From Roseovarius sp. (GTDB lineage: Bacteria; Pseudomonadota; Alphaproteobacteria; Rhodobacterales; Rhodobacteraceae), in assembly GCA_002720475.1 (NCBI GenBank), contig PBIL01000022.1, positions 34,027 through 98,026 of the forward strand: 64,000 nucleotides of DNA, read 5' to 3'. Each line of letters starts with the position of its first letter. The first letter of the stretch is position 1. The notes under the pieces were generated by a model. It was not told where the DNA came from. It saw only the letters and a list, made by a program, of their open reading frames with translations, and did no database searches. Shown here in pieces: positions 18,752 through 28,980 of this stretch. A program made the position numbers and the translations under genes.

Positions 18752-19789
18752 TCATGCGGGGTCGAGTCCGGTCAGGGCGGCGGCGAATTCCTCGGGATCG
18801 AACGGCGAGAGGTCGTCGATCTGCTCGCCCACGCCGATGGCATGGATGGGCAGGCCGAACTTGTCCGCGAGGGCCACGAGCACGCCGCCGCGCGCGGTGC
18901 CGTCGAGCTTGGTCATCACAAGGCCCGAGACATCGGCGAGTTTCTGGAAAATCTCCACCTGGCTCAGCGCATTCTGCCCGGTCGTCGCATCGAGCACCAG
19001 AAGCGTGTTATGCGGCGCTTGCGCGTCCTTCTTGCGGATCACGCGCACGATCTTGGACAGCTCTTCCATCAGGTCGGCACGGTTCTGCAACCGGCCCGCC
19101 GTGTCGATCATCAGCAGGTCCGCGCCATCGGCCTCAGCCTTGGTCATGGCGTCGAAGGCAAGGCTTGCGGGGTCCGAGCCCTCGGGCGCGGTCAGCACCG
19201 GCACACCCGCGCGCTCGCCCCAGATCTGCAACTGCTCCACGGCCGCGGCGCGGAACGTGTCGCCGGCCGCGATCACCACCGATTTGCCCGCCGCCCTGAA
19301 CTGGCTGGCGAGCTTGCCGATGGTCGTGGTCTTGCCCGAGCCGTTGACGCCCACGACAAGCACCACCTGCGGGCGCGAGGGGTAGAGCGGCATGGGACGC
19401 GCCACGGGGGTCATGATGCGGGCGATCTCGGCGGCCAGCAACGCCTTGATCTCGCGGCTCGAAAGCCGCTTTCCCATGCGCCCCTCGGCAAGGTTGGCCA
19501 CCACGCGCTGCGCCGTCTCCACGCCCATGTCGGCCCCGATGAGCAGGTCTTCGAGGCTTTCGAGCATGGCATCGTCGAGCACGCGGCGCGCGGCCTCCGG
19601 CCGGTCGCGCCCGGCGAGGCGGCCAAGCAGGCCGGGCCGCTCCGGGGACGGTGGTTCGGGCACCGCGATCTCGGGCGCGCGGATTTCGGCGGACGGCTCC
19701 GCCGCTTCCTCGACAATCGCCTCGAGCCCCTCGTCGAGCTTCGACGAGGACTTGAACAGCCGTTCCTTGAGCTTCGAGAAAAACGCCAT
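18752..19789 (-). CDS. ftsY: Signal recognition particle receptor FtsY
   Basis: FtsY docks SRP-ribosome complexes at the membrane. The 345 residues comprise a short acidic A domain (about 1-60, much shorter than in E. coli), the N helical bundle and the G domain with VVGVNGSGKTTTIGKL (147 onward), GDTFRAAAVEQL, DTAGRLQNRADLM, TKLDGTARGG and GVGEQIDDLSPFDPEEF. A short A domain is common in alphaproteobacteria. It is the first gene of the ftsY-EamA-yciB run. Confidence 0.97.
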   Translation of the reverse strand: MAFFSKLKERLFKSSSKLDEGLEAIVEEAAEPSAEIRAPEIAVPEPPSPERPGLLGRLAGRDRPEAARRVLDDAMLESLEDLLIGADMGVETAQRVVANLAEGRMGKRLSSREIKALLAAEIARIMTPVARPMPLYPSRPQVVLVVGVNGSGKTTTIGKLASQFRAAGKSVVIAAGDTFRAAAVEQLQIWGERAGVPVLTAPEGSDPASLAFDAMTKAEADGADLLMIDTAGRLQNRADLMEELSKIVRVIRKKDAQAPHNTLLVLDATTGQNALSQVEIFQKLADVSGLVMTKLDGTARGGVLVALADKFGLPIHAIGVGEQIDDLSPFDPEEFAAALTGLDPA

Positions 19790-19854
19790 GCGACCTCCCG
19801 TCAGGTGCGTCGATCCCTACTGCGGATCGGCGGCGGATGGAAGGGTTGCGCGGC

Positions 19855-21540
19855 TCAGATCTCCTCGGGAAAATGGCGCATGGTCAGGCGGATCGGGTTT
19901 GGCGCGGCCTGTCCCAGCCCGCAGATCGAGGCGTCCGACATGGCCTGGCACAGGTCCTCGAGCAGCGGCTGATCCCAGTGGTCGGCCTGCATGAGCTTGA
20001 CCGCCTTCTCGCAGCCGACCCGGCAGGGCGTGCACTGACCGCAGCTTTCATCCTCGAAGAAGCGCAGCATGTTGAGCGCGGCGGCGCGCGCGCTGTCATG
20101 GTCCGAAAGCACCACCACCGCCGCCGAACCGATGAAGCTGCCATGCGGTTGCAGCGTGTCGAAATCGAGCGGGATGTCGTCCATCGAGGCGGGCAGCAGG
20201 CCCGAGGACGGCCCGCCGGGCTGATAGGCCTTGAATCTGTGGCCGTCGAGCATGCCCCCTGCCGCGGCGATCACGTCGCGGATGGTGGAGCCTGCGGGCA
20301 GGAGGGGAACGCCGGGGGTCTTCACCCGCCCCGAGACGGAATAGGAGCGCAGCCCCTTGCGGCCGTTCTTCTCGACCGTGTTCAGGATTTCCGGCCCCTC
20401 GCGCAGGACGCGCGTGACCCAGTAGAGCGTTTCCACGTTGTTGACGAGCGTGGGGCGGCCGAAGAGGCCCACCTGAGCGACGAAAGGCGGGCGGTGGCGC
20501 GGCAGCCCGCGCTTGCCCTCGATGGATTCGAGCATCGCCGATTCCTCGCCGCAGATATAGGCACCTGCGCCGCGGCGCAGCTCGACATATCCCGGCGGGA
20601 CGAGAGTTTCTTCCTCCAGCACCTTGATTTCACGCCGCAAAATCTCCAGAACGGCGGGATATTCGTCACGCATGTAGATGAAGCAGCGCTCGGCCTCCAC
20701 CGCCCAGGCCGCGATCAGCATTCCTTCAAGAAAAACATGAGGTTCGCGCTCAAGATAAAAGCGGTCCTTGAAGGTGCCCGGCTCGCCCTCGTCGCCATTG
20801 ACGGCAAGGTAGCGCGGCCCCGGCTCGGCGCGCACGAAACCCCATTTCCGCCCCGAGGGGAAGCCTGCGCCACCAAGCCCGCGCAGCCCCGCATCGAGCA
20901 GGGTCTGCTGCACCGTCTCGAAATCGCCGCCCGCGCGCAGGGCGCGCAGCGTGGCATAGCCGCCACTTGAGGCATATTCCGCAAGCCTCTGATAATCCGG
21001 GATATGTGCATGGGTGTCGCCCGCCGCGATGGCGGCCTGCACCTTTTCCGGCGTGGCGTGGTCGATATGGTTGTGGCCCAGTTCGAGCACCGGCGCGGTA
21101 TCGCAGCGGCCCATGCAGGGCGCGCGCAGCACACGCACCTGTGCCGGGTCGAGCCCGTCTTCGAGTGCCGCACGGAGCTGTTGCGCGCCCGCCAGTTCGC
21201 AACTCAGCGAATCGCAGACCCGGATGGTCAGCGCGGGGGGGGGCCTCTCGCCTTCCTTGACCACGTCGAAATGGGCGTAGAACGTGGCGACCTCGTAGAC
21301 TTCGGCCTGGGCGATGCGCAATTCCTCCGCCAGCGCGCGCAGATGCGCCGCCGAGAGATGGCCGAACCGGTCCTGGACGAGATGCAGATATTCGATCAGC
21401 AGGTCGCGCCGCCGGGGGGCGTCGCCCAGCAGCGCGCGCACCTCTTCCCAGGCCGTATCGTCAAGCTGTCGCCCCTTGGGGGTGTGCCGCCCCTTGCCCT
21501 TGCCCGATTTCCACACACCCTTGCGTTCGTCGAGTGCCAT
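19855..21540 (-). CDS. NAD-dependent formate dehydrogenase, fused gamma/beta (NuoE-NuoF-like) subunit
   Basis: The 561-residue protein fuses a NuoE-like [2Fe-2S] domain to a NuoF-like FMN/NADH domain. Cluster ligands are visible as CDSLSC and CMGRC (109, 114, 142, 146). The NuoF part has GLRGLGGAGFPSGRKW, VNGDEGEPGTFKDR for FMN and NADH, AYICGEESAMLESIEG, and ESCGQCTPCRVG plus a later Cys for the [4Fe-4S] cluster. Rhodobacterales fuse FdsG and FdsB this way; the unit passes electrons from formate oxidation to NAD. The molybdenum alpha subunit and accessory genes are not next to it, as ftsY follows directly. It could also serve another NAD-linked hydrogenase-like enzyme. An AGGGAG site precedes the start. 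Confidence 0.85.
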   Translation of the reverse strand: MALDERKGVWKSGKGKGRHTPKGRQLDDTAWEEVRALLGDAPRRRDLLIEYLHLVQDRFGHLSAAHLRALAEELRIAQAEVYEVATFYAHFDVVKEGERPPPALTIRVCDSLSCELAGAQQLRAALEDGLDPAQVRVLRAPCMGRCDTAPVLELGHNHIDHATPEKVQAAIAAGDTHAHIPDYQRLAEYASSGGYATLRALRAGGDFETVQQTLLDAGLRGLGGAGFPSGRKWGFVRAEPGPRYLAVNGDEGEPGTFKDRFYLEREPHVFLEGMLIAAWAVEAERCFIYMRDEYPAVLEILRREIKVLEEETLVPPGYVELRRGAGAYICGEESAMLESIEGKRGLPRHRPPFVAQVGLFGRPTLVNNVETLYWVTRVLREGPEILNTVEKNGRKGLRSYSVSGRVKTPGVPLLPAGSTIRDVIAAAGGMLDGHRFKAYQPGGPSSGLLPASMDDIPLDFDTLQPHGSFIGSAAVVVLSDHDSARAAALNMLRFFEDESCGQCTPCRVGCEKAVKLMQADHWDQPLLEDLCQAMSDASICGLGQAAPNPIRLTMRHFPEEI

Positions 21541-21711
21541 CCGGCGTCTCCCTTCGTCCCTGCAACAGCCTTAGCGCCTCCCACGGTGCGAGGTCGGATC
21601 AAAAGCGACATTTGCCACGCCGGATGCGTTCCGGGCGCGCCGTGCCGGCGGCCACGCTCCGGTCCGGCAAATCCTCTGGCGGGCCGCGGCACGATCTGGC
21701 AGGGTGCGGAC

Positions 21712-22110
21712 ATGCGCGTCCCCTGCCTTGTCCTGCTGGCTGCGACAGGCCTTGCCAGTCTCGCCTCCGCCCAGATGGGGGCGGAGGAGTTCGATGCGCT
21801 CACCCGTGGCCAGACATTCTATTACGGGGTGAACGGGTCCGAACCTTATGGCGCGGAGGAATATCTGGACAACCGCCGCGTGCGCTGGTCCTTTCTCGAC
21901 GGGGAATGCGTCGAAGGGTCGTGGTATGAGGAGGCGGGCCGGATCTGCTTCGTCTACGAGAACCGGCCCGAGCCGCAATGCTGGATCTTCGACCGCACGG
22001 GCGGGCGGCTGGTGGCGCGATTTGACGGCGAGACCACGGCAACCGATCTCTACGAACTGCACCGATCGCCGGAACCGCTCTGGTGCCTCGGGCCGAGAAT
22101 CGGAGTATGA
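21712..22110 (+). CDS. Exported hypothetical protein
   Basis: The 132-residue product has a signal peptide (MRVPCLVLLAATGLASLASA) and a small mature domain. Its pattern, FDALTRGQTFYYG, YLDNRRVRWSFLDGECVEGS and RICFVYENRPEPQCWIF, with four cysteines likely in disulfides, recalls small periplasmic proteins grouped as DUF995 or relatives, but I am not certain of the family. No function can be assigned. It is divergent from the formate dehydrogenase subunit and precedes pccR by 174 bases. Confidence 0.7.
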   Translation: MRVPCLVLLAATGLASLASAQMGAEEFDALTRGQTFYYGVNGSEPYGAEEYLDNRRVRWSFLDGECVEGSWYEEAGRICFVYENRPEPQCWIFDRTGGRLVARFDGETTATDLYELHRSPEPLWCLGPRIGV

Positions 22111-22233
22111 TTGCACGGAACTGCCTTTTGACATGATAGAACCAGACAATTGCGGAAGAAAGTTTTCAATAATGGAATTGGACCGTGAATATGCACGTCC
22201 GGGCCACGTTTCGAGACGTCTTGCATCGGGGGA

Positions 22234-22241
22234 TTTGCAAA
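22234..22241. promoter_or_regulatory. TTTGCAAA palindrome upstream of pccR
   Basis: A perfect TTTGCAAA lies 43 bases before the pccR start, with related half-sites CTTGCATC (22220) and GTGCAAAG (22264) on either side. From memory, PccR of Rhodobacter sphaeroides recognises TTTGCAAA pairs before pccB and its own gene. The same octamer occurs before pccB here (31189). This fits autoregulation. Confidence 0.6.
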
Positions 22242-22284
22242 GTTATCCTGTGATATCGCTAATGTGCAAAGGGAGCCGCCCGCC

Positions 22285-23682
22285 ATGGCCACGCGCAAGC
22301 TCTATGCCGGGGCCAAGCTCCGCGAAACGCGCCAGCGGCTCGGGCTGACGCAGAAGGAATTCGCCGCCAAGCTGGGCGTGTCGCTGCCCTATCTCAACCA
22401 GATGGAGAACAACAACCGGCCGCTCTCGACGACGGTGGTGCTGGCGCTGGCGCAGGAATTCGGCTTTGACGTGACGGAACTGAGCACCGGCGATGCCGAG
22501 CGGCTGGTGTCGGACATGCGCGAGGCGCTGGCAGATCGGGTCTTCGGCGACGAGCCGCCACCGCTGGCCGATCTGCGGCTTGCCGCCTCGAACGCACCGG
22601 CGCTGGCGCGCGCCTTTCTGGAGTTGCACCGCGCCTATCGCCAGACCCATGAGCGGCTGGCGAGTCTCGACGAGGCGCTCGGGCGCGAGGACGCGCGCAG
22701 CCAGTCGAGCCCCTGGGACGAGGTGCGCGACTTCTTCCATTACTGCGACAACTATATCGACGCGGTCGATCACGCCGCCGAACGCTTTGCCGAGGGCGCG
22801 GCGCGCGGCGGGGTGGAGGGGCTGGCGCTGCGACGCCTGTCTGAGATGGGCGTGAGCGTGACCGAGGCCGACACGCCCGTGCTGCGCCAGTTCGACCGCG
22901 CCACCGGCACGCTCACCCTCTCGGTGCGCGTGGCCCCCGAGACGCGGCGCTTTCAGCTTCTGCTGCAACTGGCGCTGCTCACGCAGGACCAGCTTCTGGA
23001 GGCGACGCTCGATTTCGCGCGCTTCCAGTCCGAGGCCGCGCGCGCCATCGCCAAGATGGGGCTGGCCAATTACTTCGCCGGGGCGGCGCTCATGCCCTAT
23101 GGCGCGTTCCTTGCCACCGCGCAGGAGGTGCGCCACGATCTGGAGGTGCTTTCGCTGCGCTTCGGCACCTCGATCGAGCAGGTCTGTCACCGGCTCTCGA
23201 CGCTTCAGCGGCCGGGGGCCAAGGGCATCCCGTTCTTCTTCGTGCGGGTCGATCAGGCGGGTACGATCACCAAGCGCCATTCGGCGACGCGGCTGCAATT
23301 CGCGCGCTTCGGCGGTGCGTGCCCGCTCTGGAACGTGCATCGCGCCTTCGAGACGCCCGGGCGGTTCCTGCGGCAGCTGGCCGAGACGCCGGACGGGGTG
23401 CGCTATATCAGCCTCGCGCGCGATGTCTCGAAGCCCGGCGGCAGTTTCGGCGCGCCGGTGCGGCGCTTTGCCATCGCGCTCGGCTGCGAGGTGCGCCATG
23501 CAGGCGATCTGGTCTATGCCGACGATCTCGATGTCTCGAATGCCCGCGCTTTCGAGCCCATCGGGATCTCCTGCCGCATCTGCGAACGCACCGAGTGCCA
23601 TCAACGCTCGGTTCCGCCGCTCGAGCGGCGCTTGCAGGTGACGCCGGACGAACGCGGGGTGTTGCCCTACCGGGTGGGCTGA
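22285..23682 (+). CDS. pccR: Short-chain fatty acyl-CoA regulator (ScfR family, PccR-like)
   Basis: The 465-residue protein begins with an XRE-type helix-turn-helix (residues about 5-65, RLGLTQKEFAAKLGVSLPYL and MENNNRPLS), then a long ScfR/IrrE-like sensory region and a C-terminal segment with four cysteines (ISCRICERTECHQRS). Family members sense short-chain acyl-CoAs; PccR controls propionyl-CoA carboxylase in R. sphaeroides. The start at 22285 has AAGGGAG upstream; an in-frame GTG at 22264 is less likely. Its probable target pccB lies 9 kb away in the window. The 3' end overlaps the convergent inositol monophosphatase gene by 16 bases. Confidence 0.88.
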   Translation: MATRKLYAGAKLRETRQRLGLTQKEFAAKLGVSLPYLNQMENNNRPLSTTVVLALAQEFGFDVTELSTGDAERLVSDMREALADRVFGDEPPPLADLRLAASNAPALARAFLELHRAYRQTHERLASLDEALGREDARSQSSPWDEVRDFFHYCDNYIDAVDHAAERFAEGAARGGVEGLALRRLSEMGVSVTEADTPVLRQFDRATGTLTLSVRVAPETRRFQLLLQLALLTQDQLLEATLDFARFQSEAARAIAKMGLANYFAGAALMPYGAFLATAQEVRHDLEVLSLRFGTSIEQVCHRLSTLQRPGAKGIPFFFVRVDQAGTITKRHSATRLQFARFGGACPLWNVHRAFETPGRFLRQLAETPDGVRYISLARDVSKPGGSFGAPVRRFAIALGCEVRHAGDLVYADDLDVSNARAFEPIGISCRICERTECHQRSVPPLERRLQVTPDERGVLPYRVG

Positions 23683-24545
23683 TCTTCGGTGATCGGGGCG
23701 AAATGCTCGGCCAGACGCTGCCAGGCGGTCTCATTGGCGGCGGCGAGCAGGAGGCCCTCCGTGATCCCGGTCTCGTAGTCGCGCCCGTCGAGCATCCGCG
23801 CGACACCCCCGGCCTTCCGGCAGATCAGCACGCCCGCCGCGTGATCCCAGGGGTTGAGCTGGCCCGAAAGCACGAAATCCACCGCGCCCTGCGCCAGAAG
23901 CCGGTATTCGTGGCACGAACAGCGCAGCGAGGAGATCTTGGCCAGCGCGGGCATGAGCGGGGCGAGGCGCGCCTGCTGCGCCTTGGGCATGAGCGAGACA
24001 TGGGCATAGCCCTGCATCTCGGCCAGCGCTTCGGTGCGGGCGGTGGCGAGGGGGCGCGCGCAGCCCGTGGCCGCCGTGAGGCGGGCGGGCGTGGTCTCGT
24101 CGGCAAGGATCCAGTCATCGGCGACGGGATCGTAGAGCAGGCCGAGCGCCGGGCGGCCGAAGCGCGTGACCGCCACGATGACCCCGAAGAGCGGCAGGCC
24201 GTGAACGAAATTCCAGGTTCCGTCCACCGGGTCGATGATGATGGCAAGCTCGGCCCCGGAGACCTTCTCGCGCAACGCGGGGTCCGCGGCCACCGCCTCT
24301 TCGCCGATGACGAGCGCATGGGGAAAGAGCCGTTGCAGGCCGCGCGCGATCATCGCCTCGGCGGCGTGGTCGGCCTCGGTCACGAGGTCATGGGGGCCGG
24401 ACTTGATCATCGCCTCGGCGCGGGTGAGCGAGCGAAAGCGCGGCAGGATCTCGGCGCGCGCGGCGCGGCGCACGAGATTGACGAGCGCCACCTGCTGCGC
24501 GGGGCTGAGCGGCGGGGAAAGCGGGATGGGCAGCGAATCGGTCAT
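23667..24545 (-). CDS. Inositol monophosphatase family protein
   Basis: The 292-residue enzyme has the metal-binding motifs of the IMPase/CysQ superfamily: VIGEEAVAAD, IIDPVDGTWNFVHG and NPWDHAAGVLICRKAGG. These Mg-dependent enzymes remove phosphate from inositol phosphates, PAP or related sugars; the substrate cannot be read from sequence. The ATG at 24545 follows AGGAGAGG. It is convergent with pccR and followed upstream by a GC-rich palindrome. Confidence 0.9.
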   Translation of the reverse strand: MTDSLPIPLSPPLSPAQQVALVNLVRRAARAEILPRFRSLTRAEAMIKSGPHDLVTEADHAAEAMIARGLQRLFPHALVIGEEAVAADPALREKVSGAELAIIIDPVDGTWNFVHGLPLFGVIVAVTRFGRPALGLLYDPVADDWILADETTPARLTAATGCARPLATARTEALAEMQGYAHVSLMPKAQQARLAPLMPALAKISSLRCSCHEYRLLAQGAVDFVLSGQLNPWDHAAGVLICRKAGGVARMLDGRDYETGITEGLLLAAANETAWQRLAEHFAPITEDQPTR

Positions 24546-24620
24546 GGCCTCTCCTTTCGGCGTCGGGGGTTCAGTGCCACCCGGATGTGACGATTTCAAC
24601 GCAGGCTCTGCGCCCGAAGG

Positions 24621-24656
24621 CCGGGGGCGCCGCCCCCGGACCCCCGGAATATTTTC
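24621..24656. repeat. GC-rich palindrome with AT tail, REP-like or terminator
   Basis: CCGGGGG and CCCCCGG form a near-perfect palindrome (24621-24639), followed by ACCCCCGGAATATTTT. Similar GC-rich palindromes ending in GGA(G/A)TATTT occur in many copies between genes of Rhodobacteraceae, as I recall. It could end transcription on the plus strand; the permease gene just beyond it is on the minus strand. No second copy was noticed in this window. Confidence 0.45.
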
Positions 24657-24669
24657 GGAACAGTGAAGC

Positions 24670-27188
24670 CTATTCGCGCCCGCGCAGAACCCGGGCGGGG
24701 CGGGTGGCAAGGGGGGGAATGGCATAGGCAAGACCGGCAAGCAGCGTCACCGCGACGCCGCCCGCGACGATGACGAGTGCCGAGCGCCAGATCACCGCGA
24801 AAGGCGTCTCCATCACGAAATGGCTGACGGCCCAGCCCCCGGCCAGCCCCGCGCCAAGCCCCACCAGCCCCGCCGCCGCCCCGAGCAGCAGCGCGCGCAG
24901 CGCGAGTCCCCAGAGGATGCGCGCGCGCGTGGCCCCCAGCACCTTGAGGATTGCGGCCTCGTAGCTGCGGGCCCGGCTGTCGGCGGCGGCGGCCCCGATC
25001 AGCACCAGAAACCCGGTCAGAAGCGTGACCGACGCCCCCCAGGAGGTGGCCGAGGCGAGGCTGGCCAGAAGCTCGGTCACGCGAAGGAGCGCGTCGCGCA
25101 CGCTGATCGCGGTCACGTTGGGAAAGCGGTCGGTCACGTCGCGCAGGATCGCCTCTTCGGCCTCGGGGCTCTCGGCATAGACGGTGGCGATGAAGGTATG
25201 CGGGGCACCGGCCAGGGCCGAGGGGTTCATCAGCATGATGAAGCCCATGCCGACGCTCGAGAAATCCACCTCCCTGAGCGAGGTGACGGGCGCGGTGATG
25301 TCGCGCCCGAGGATATTGACGGTGATCTCGTCGCCAAGGCCGATGCCCATTTCCGCCGCTTCCTCGGCGGCAAAGCTGAGCTGCGGCGGGCCGTCATAGT
25401 CTTCGCCCCACCACATGCCTGCCGTGAGCGTGGTGCGCGCGGGCAGCGCATCCGCGTAGCTCACGGCGCGGTCGCCCTCGATCACCCAATGGCCGGGGGC
25501 CACTTCCTGCGCGGGGCGGCCGTTGATGCGGGTGATGAAGCCGCGCAGCATCGGCGCGTGATCGACGCGGCTCACCTGCGGGTCGGTGGCGAGGCGGTCC
25601 AGAAACCACGGCATCTGGTCCTGTTGCAGATCGACGAAGAAGAAGGAGGGCGCGCGCTCGGGAAGATCGCCCGCGATGGCACGGCGCAGGTTGCCGTCGA
25701 TCTGCCCGACGGCGGCCAGCACCGACAGGCCGAGGCCGAGCGAGAGCATCACCGGCCCGGCCGTGCTGCCCGGCCCGCCGATCATGCCTAGCGCCCAGCC
25801 GAGCGCGGTCCGCCCCGTCAGGCGCGGGCGCAGCGCGCGTGCGGCGCGGGTGACGAGAAGGGCGGCGAGCGACAGGAGCGCCAGCGCGCCGAGGATGCCG
25901 CCCGTCGTCCAGAGCGTGAGCCGCAAATTGCCGGAAAACGCCGCCGCCGCGCCGGTGAGCAGCGCGAGAAGGGCCAGGGTGACGCAGACCCAGGGCCAGC
26001 CCGGCCAGCCGTGGCGCGCACCCGCGGCCTCCCGGAAAAGGGCAGCGGCGCGCACCTCTCGTGCGCGGGCAAGCGGCCACAGCGTGAAGATCAGCACCGA
26101 GAGCACCGAGTAGAGCGTCGCCTCGATCATCGGTGCGGGATAGGGGGCAAAGACCGCCGGCACCGGCAGGCGCGCGGCGAGCACGGGCCCGAGCGCCACC
26201 GGCAGGCCCACGCCGAGGAGGAGGCCGCCGAGGATACCGAGAAGGGCGAGCGCGCCCACCTGGAGGAAATAGGTCAGGAAGATCGTGCGCTGATCGGCCC
26301 CGAGCGTGCGCAGCGTGGCGATGACCTGCACCTTGGTCGCAAGATAGGCGCGCAGCGCCGCCGAGATGCCGACCCCGCCCACGGCGAGACCGGAAAGCCC
26401 GACGAGCACGAGGAAGGCCCCGAGCCGGTTGACGAACTCGGCCACGCGCGGGCTGGCGTTGCGCGCGTCTTTCCAGCGCGCGCCGCTGCCGTCGAGCGCG
26501 GCCTCGGCGCGGGCGGCGAGCGTGTCGAGATCTGCACCGGGGGCCAGATCGAGCCGGTAGCGCGAGGAGAAGAGCGCGCCGGGGGCCAGCAGGCCGGAGC
26601 CTTGGAGCGCGGAGCGCAGCACGATGCTGCGCGGCCCGAGGCCGAAACCCGCGCCGGAGGGGTCGGGCTCTCGCATGAGCAGCGCCATGAGGCGAAAGCT
26701 CTGCTCGCCCAGGCGAAAGCTGTCGCCCGGCACGATCCCGAGGCGGTTGGCGAGCACCGGTTCCAGCACCGCGCCGGGCAGGCCGTCCGCGCCCGCGAGC
26801 GCCGCGGCCAGCGGCATCTCGGGCGAGAGACCGACCGTGCCCACGAGCGGATAGGCGCTGTCCACCGCCTTGACCTGGGTGAGTTCGCGCCGCCCGTCGC
26901 CCGCCACGGCCATGGAGCGGAAATCGGCGATTTCCGAGACGCGGGCGGCATTTTCCGCCATCCAGGCGCGCTCGGCCTCGGTGGCGAAGCGATAGGTGAA
27001 TTCGAGCTCGGCATCCCCGCCCAGTAGCTCGGCCCCCTGCGTGGCGAGCCCCGCGCGCACGCTCTCGCGCAGCGTGCCGACGGCGGCGATGGCGGCGACT
27101 CCGAGGATCACGCAGCCCAGGAAGATGCGAAACCCCCGCAAGCCGCCGCGCAATTCGCGCCGCGCGAGCCGCGCCGCGACCCTGAGGC

Positions 27189-27192
<4 letters not shown>
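24670..27192 (-). CDS. ABC transporter permease, FtsX-like (YbbP type)
   Basis: The 840-residue inner-membrane protein has one N-terminal helix (GFRIFLGCVILGVAAIAAVG), a periplasmic domain, a central set of helices and a C-terminal FtsX block of four helices, the layout of YbbP-like permeases. It pairs with the ATPase encoded directly upstream (four-base overlap). In E. coli ybbA-ybbP lie divergent from tesA, and the same order is seen here. Related systems handle lipoproteins, lipids or toxic compounds at the envelope; no substrate is known. Confidence 0.9.
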
Positions 27193-27870
<678 letters not shown>

Positions 27871-27872
<2 letters not shown>

Positions 27873-28551
27873 GAGGTTGCGCCTGTTTTGCAAGTGTTTT
27901 CGCAGATATGGGGCCGTGGACGGCCTGGGCAAGGTGGTGGCGGTGTTTCTTGCGCTCACCGGCCCCGCCATGGCCGGGGAGCCGGTGACGGTGCTGGCGC
28001 TCGGCGACAGCCTGACGCAGGGCTACGGTCTGCCCGAGGCCGAGGGCTTCGTGCCGCAGATGCGGCGCTGGCTGGCCGGGAAGGGAATCGATGCGGAGCT
28101 GATCAACGGCGGGGTGTCGGGCGATACCACGGCGGGGGGAGCGGCGCGCGTGGCCTGGAGCCTGACGCCGGAGGTGGACGCGATGATCGTGGCGCTTGGC
28201 GGCAACGATCTCTTGCGCGGGATCGACCCGGCCGAGAGCCGCCGCAACCTTGACGCCATCCTGCGCGCGGCGGCAGCGCGCGAGGTCGAGGTGCTTCTGG
28301 TAGGGTTGCGCGCGCCGGGCAATTACGGCGCGGGCTACAAGGCCGCCTTCGACGCGATCTATCCCGAACTCGCCGAGGCGCATGGGGCGCTTTACGCGCC
28401 GGATTTCTTCGAGGGGCTGGGGGGTGGCGATCCGGCGGCGCTTCAACGGCATTTCCAGCCCGACGGCATCCACCCCAATGCCGAGGGCGTGGCCCGGATC
28501 GTCGCGGGTCTCGGGCCTTACGTGGCCGCGCTGATCGAGGCGGCCAAATGA
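27871..28551 (+). CDS. tesA: GDSL-type arylesterase/lysophospholipase (TesA-like)
   Basis: The 226-residue product is a periplasmic SGNH hydrolase with block I ALGDSLTQGYGLPEAEGF (catalytic Ser), block II GGVSGDTTAGG, block III GGNDLLRG and block V DGIHPNAEG (Asp, His). It cleaves thioesters, esters or lysophospholipids. The N-terminal leader has a hydrophobic stretch VVAVFLALTGPAMA before the mature part. ATG 27871 follows GGGGAG; a GTG at 27916 would give a more ordinary signal peptide. It faces the ybbA-type ATPase gene and ends at a terminator. Confidence 0.92.
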
Positions 28552-28554
28552 AAA

Positions 28555-28574
28555 CGGGCCCCGCAAGGGGCCCG
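28555..28574 (-). terminator. Terminator between tesA and the cold-shock gene
   Basis: CGGGCCCC and GGGGCCCG form an eight-base-pair stem with a GCAA loop. On the minus strand it is followed by TTTTCATTT, so it ends the cold-shock transcript; its symmetry may let it also stop tesA transcripts. Confidence 0.75.
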
Positions 28575-28597
28575 CATCCGGCGCATGGGATCGACGA

Positions 28598-28804
28598 TCA
28601 GGCGAGCGTCAGGTTGCTCGCCGACTGACGGCCGTCGCGGCCGGCCTCGATGTCGAAGCTCACTTTCTGATTGTCGGCAAGCCCGGTGAGACCCGCGCGC
28701 TCGACAGCCGAGATGTGAACGAACACGTCCTTGCCGCCGCCATCAGGCGCGATGAAGCCGTAGCCCTTGGTGGTGTTGAACCATTTTACGGTGCCAGATG
28801 CCAT
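28598..28804 (-). CDS. Cold-shock domain protein
   Basis: The 68-residue OB-fold protein has both RNA-binding motifs, KGYGFIAPDGGG (RNP1) and DVFVHISAVE (RNP2), after the opening GTVKWFNTTK. Cold-shock proteins bind single-stranded nucleic acid and keep RNA unfolded. The leader contains a strong AGAGGAG ribosome site and, just upstream, a hairpin (GCTGCC at 28827 with GGCAGC at 28844), in line with the long structured leaders common in this family. A clear terminator follows the gene. Confidence 0.95.
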   Translation of the reverse strand: MASGTVKWFNTTKGYGFIAPDGGGKDVFVHISAVERAGLTGLADNQKVSFDIEAGRDGRQSASNLTLA

Positions 28805-28980
28805 TGCTCTGAACTCCTCTAGATTTGCTGCCCGCGGAAGTGCGGCAGCCCGGCCCGTCAAGTGAGATCGAGTGACTGAGCCGTAAGAGGACAGAGAGTC
28901 GATAGCTTTAACGTTAGCGCGGGCAATATGGGGCCGAAACGCGCGAAACGCAAGGGGGCATCGCGCGCGGCCCGGCGGCA

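Noticed and set aside
22120-22210. Separate small gene in the AT-richer stretch before pccR
   Set aside because: No frame with a plausible ribosome site exceeds a few codons; the AT richness is better explained as promoter and operator DNA.
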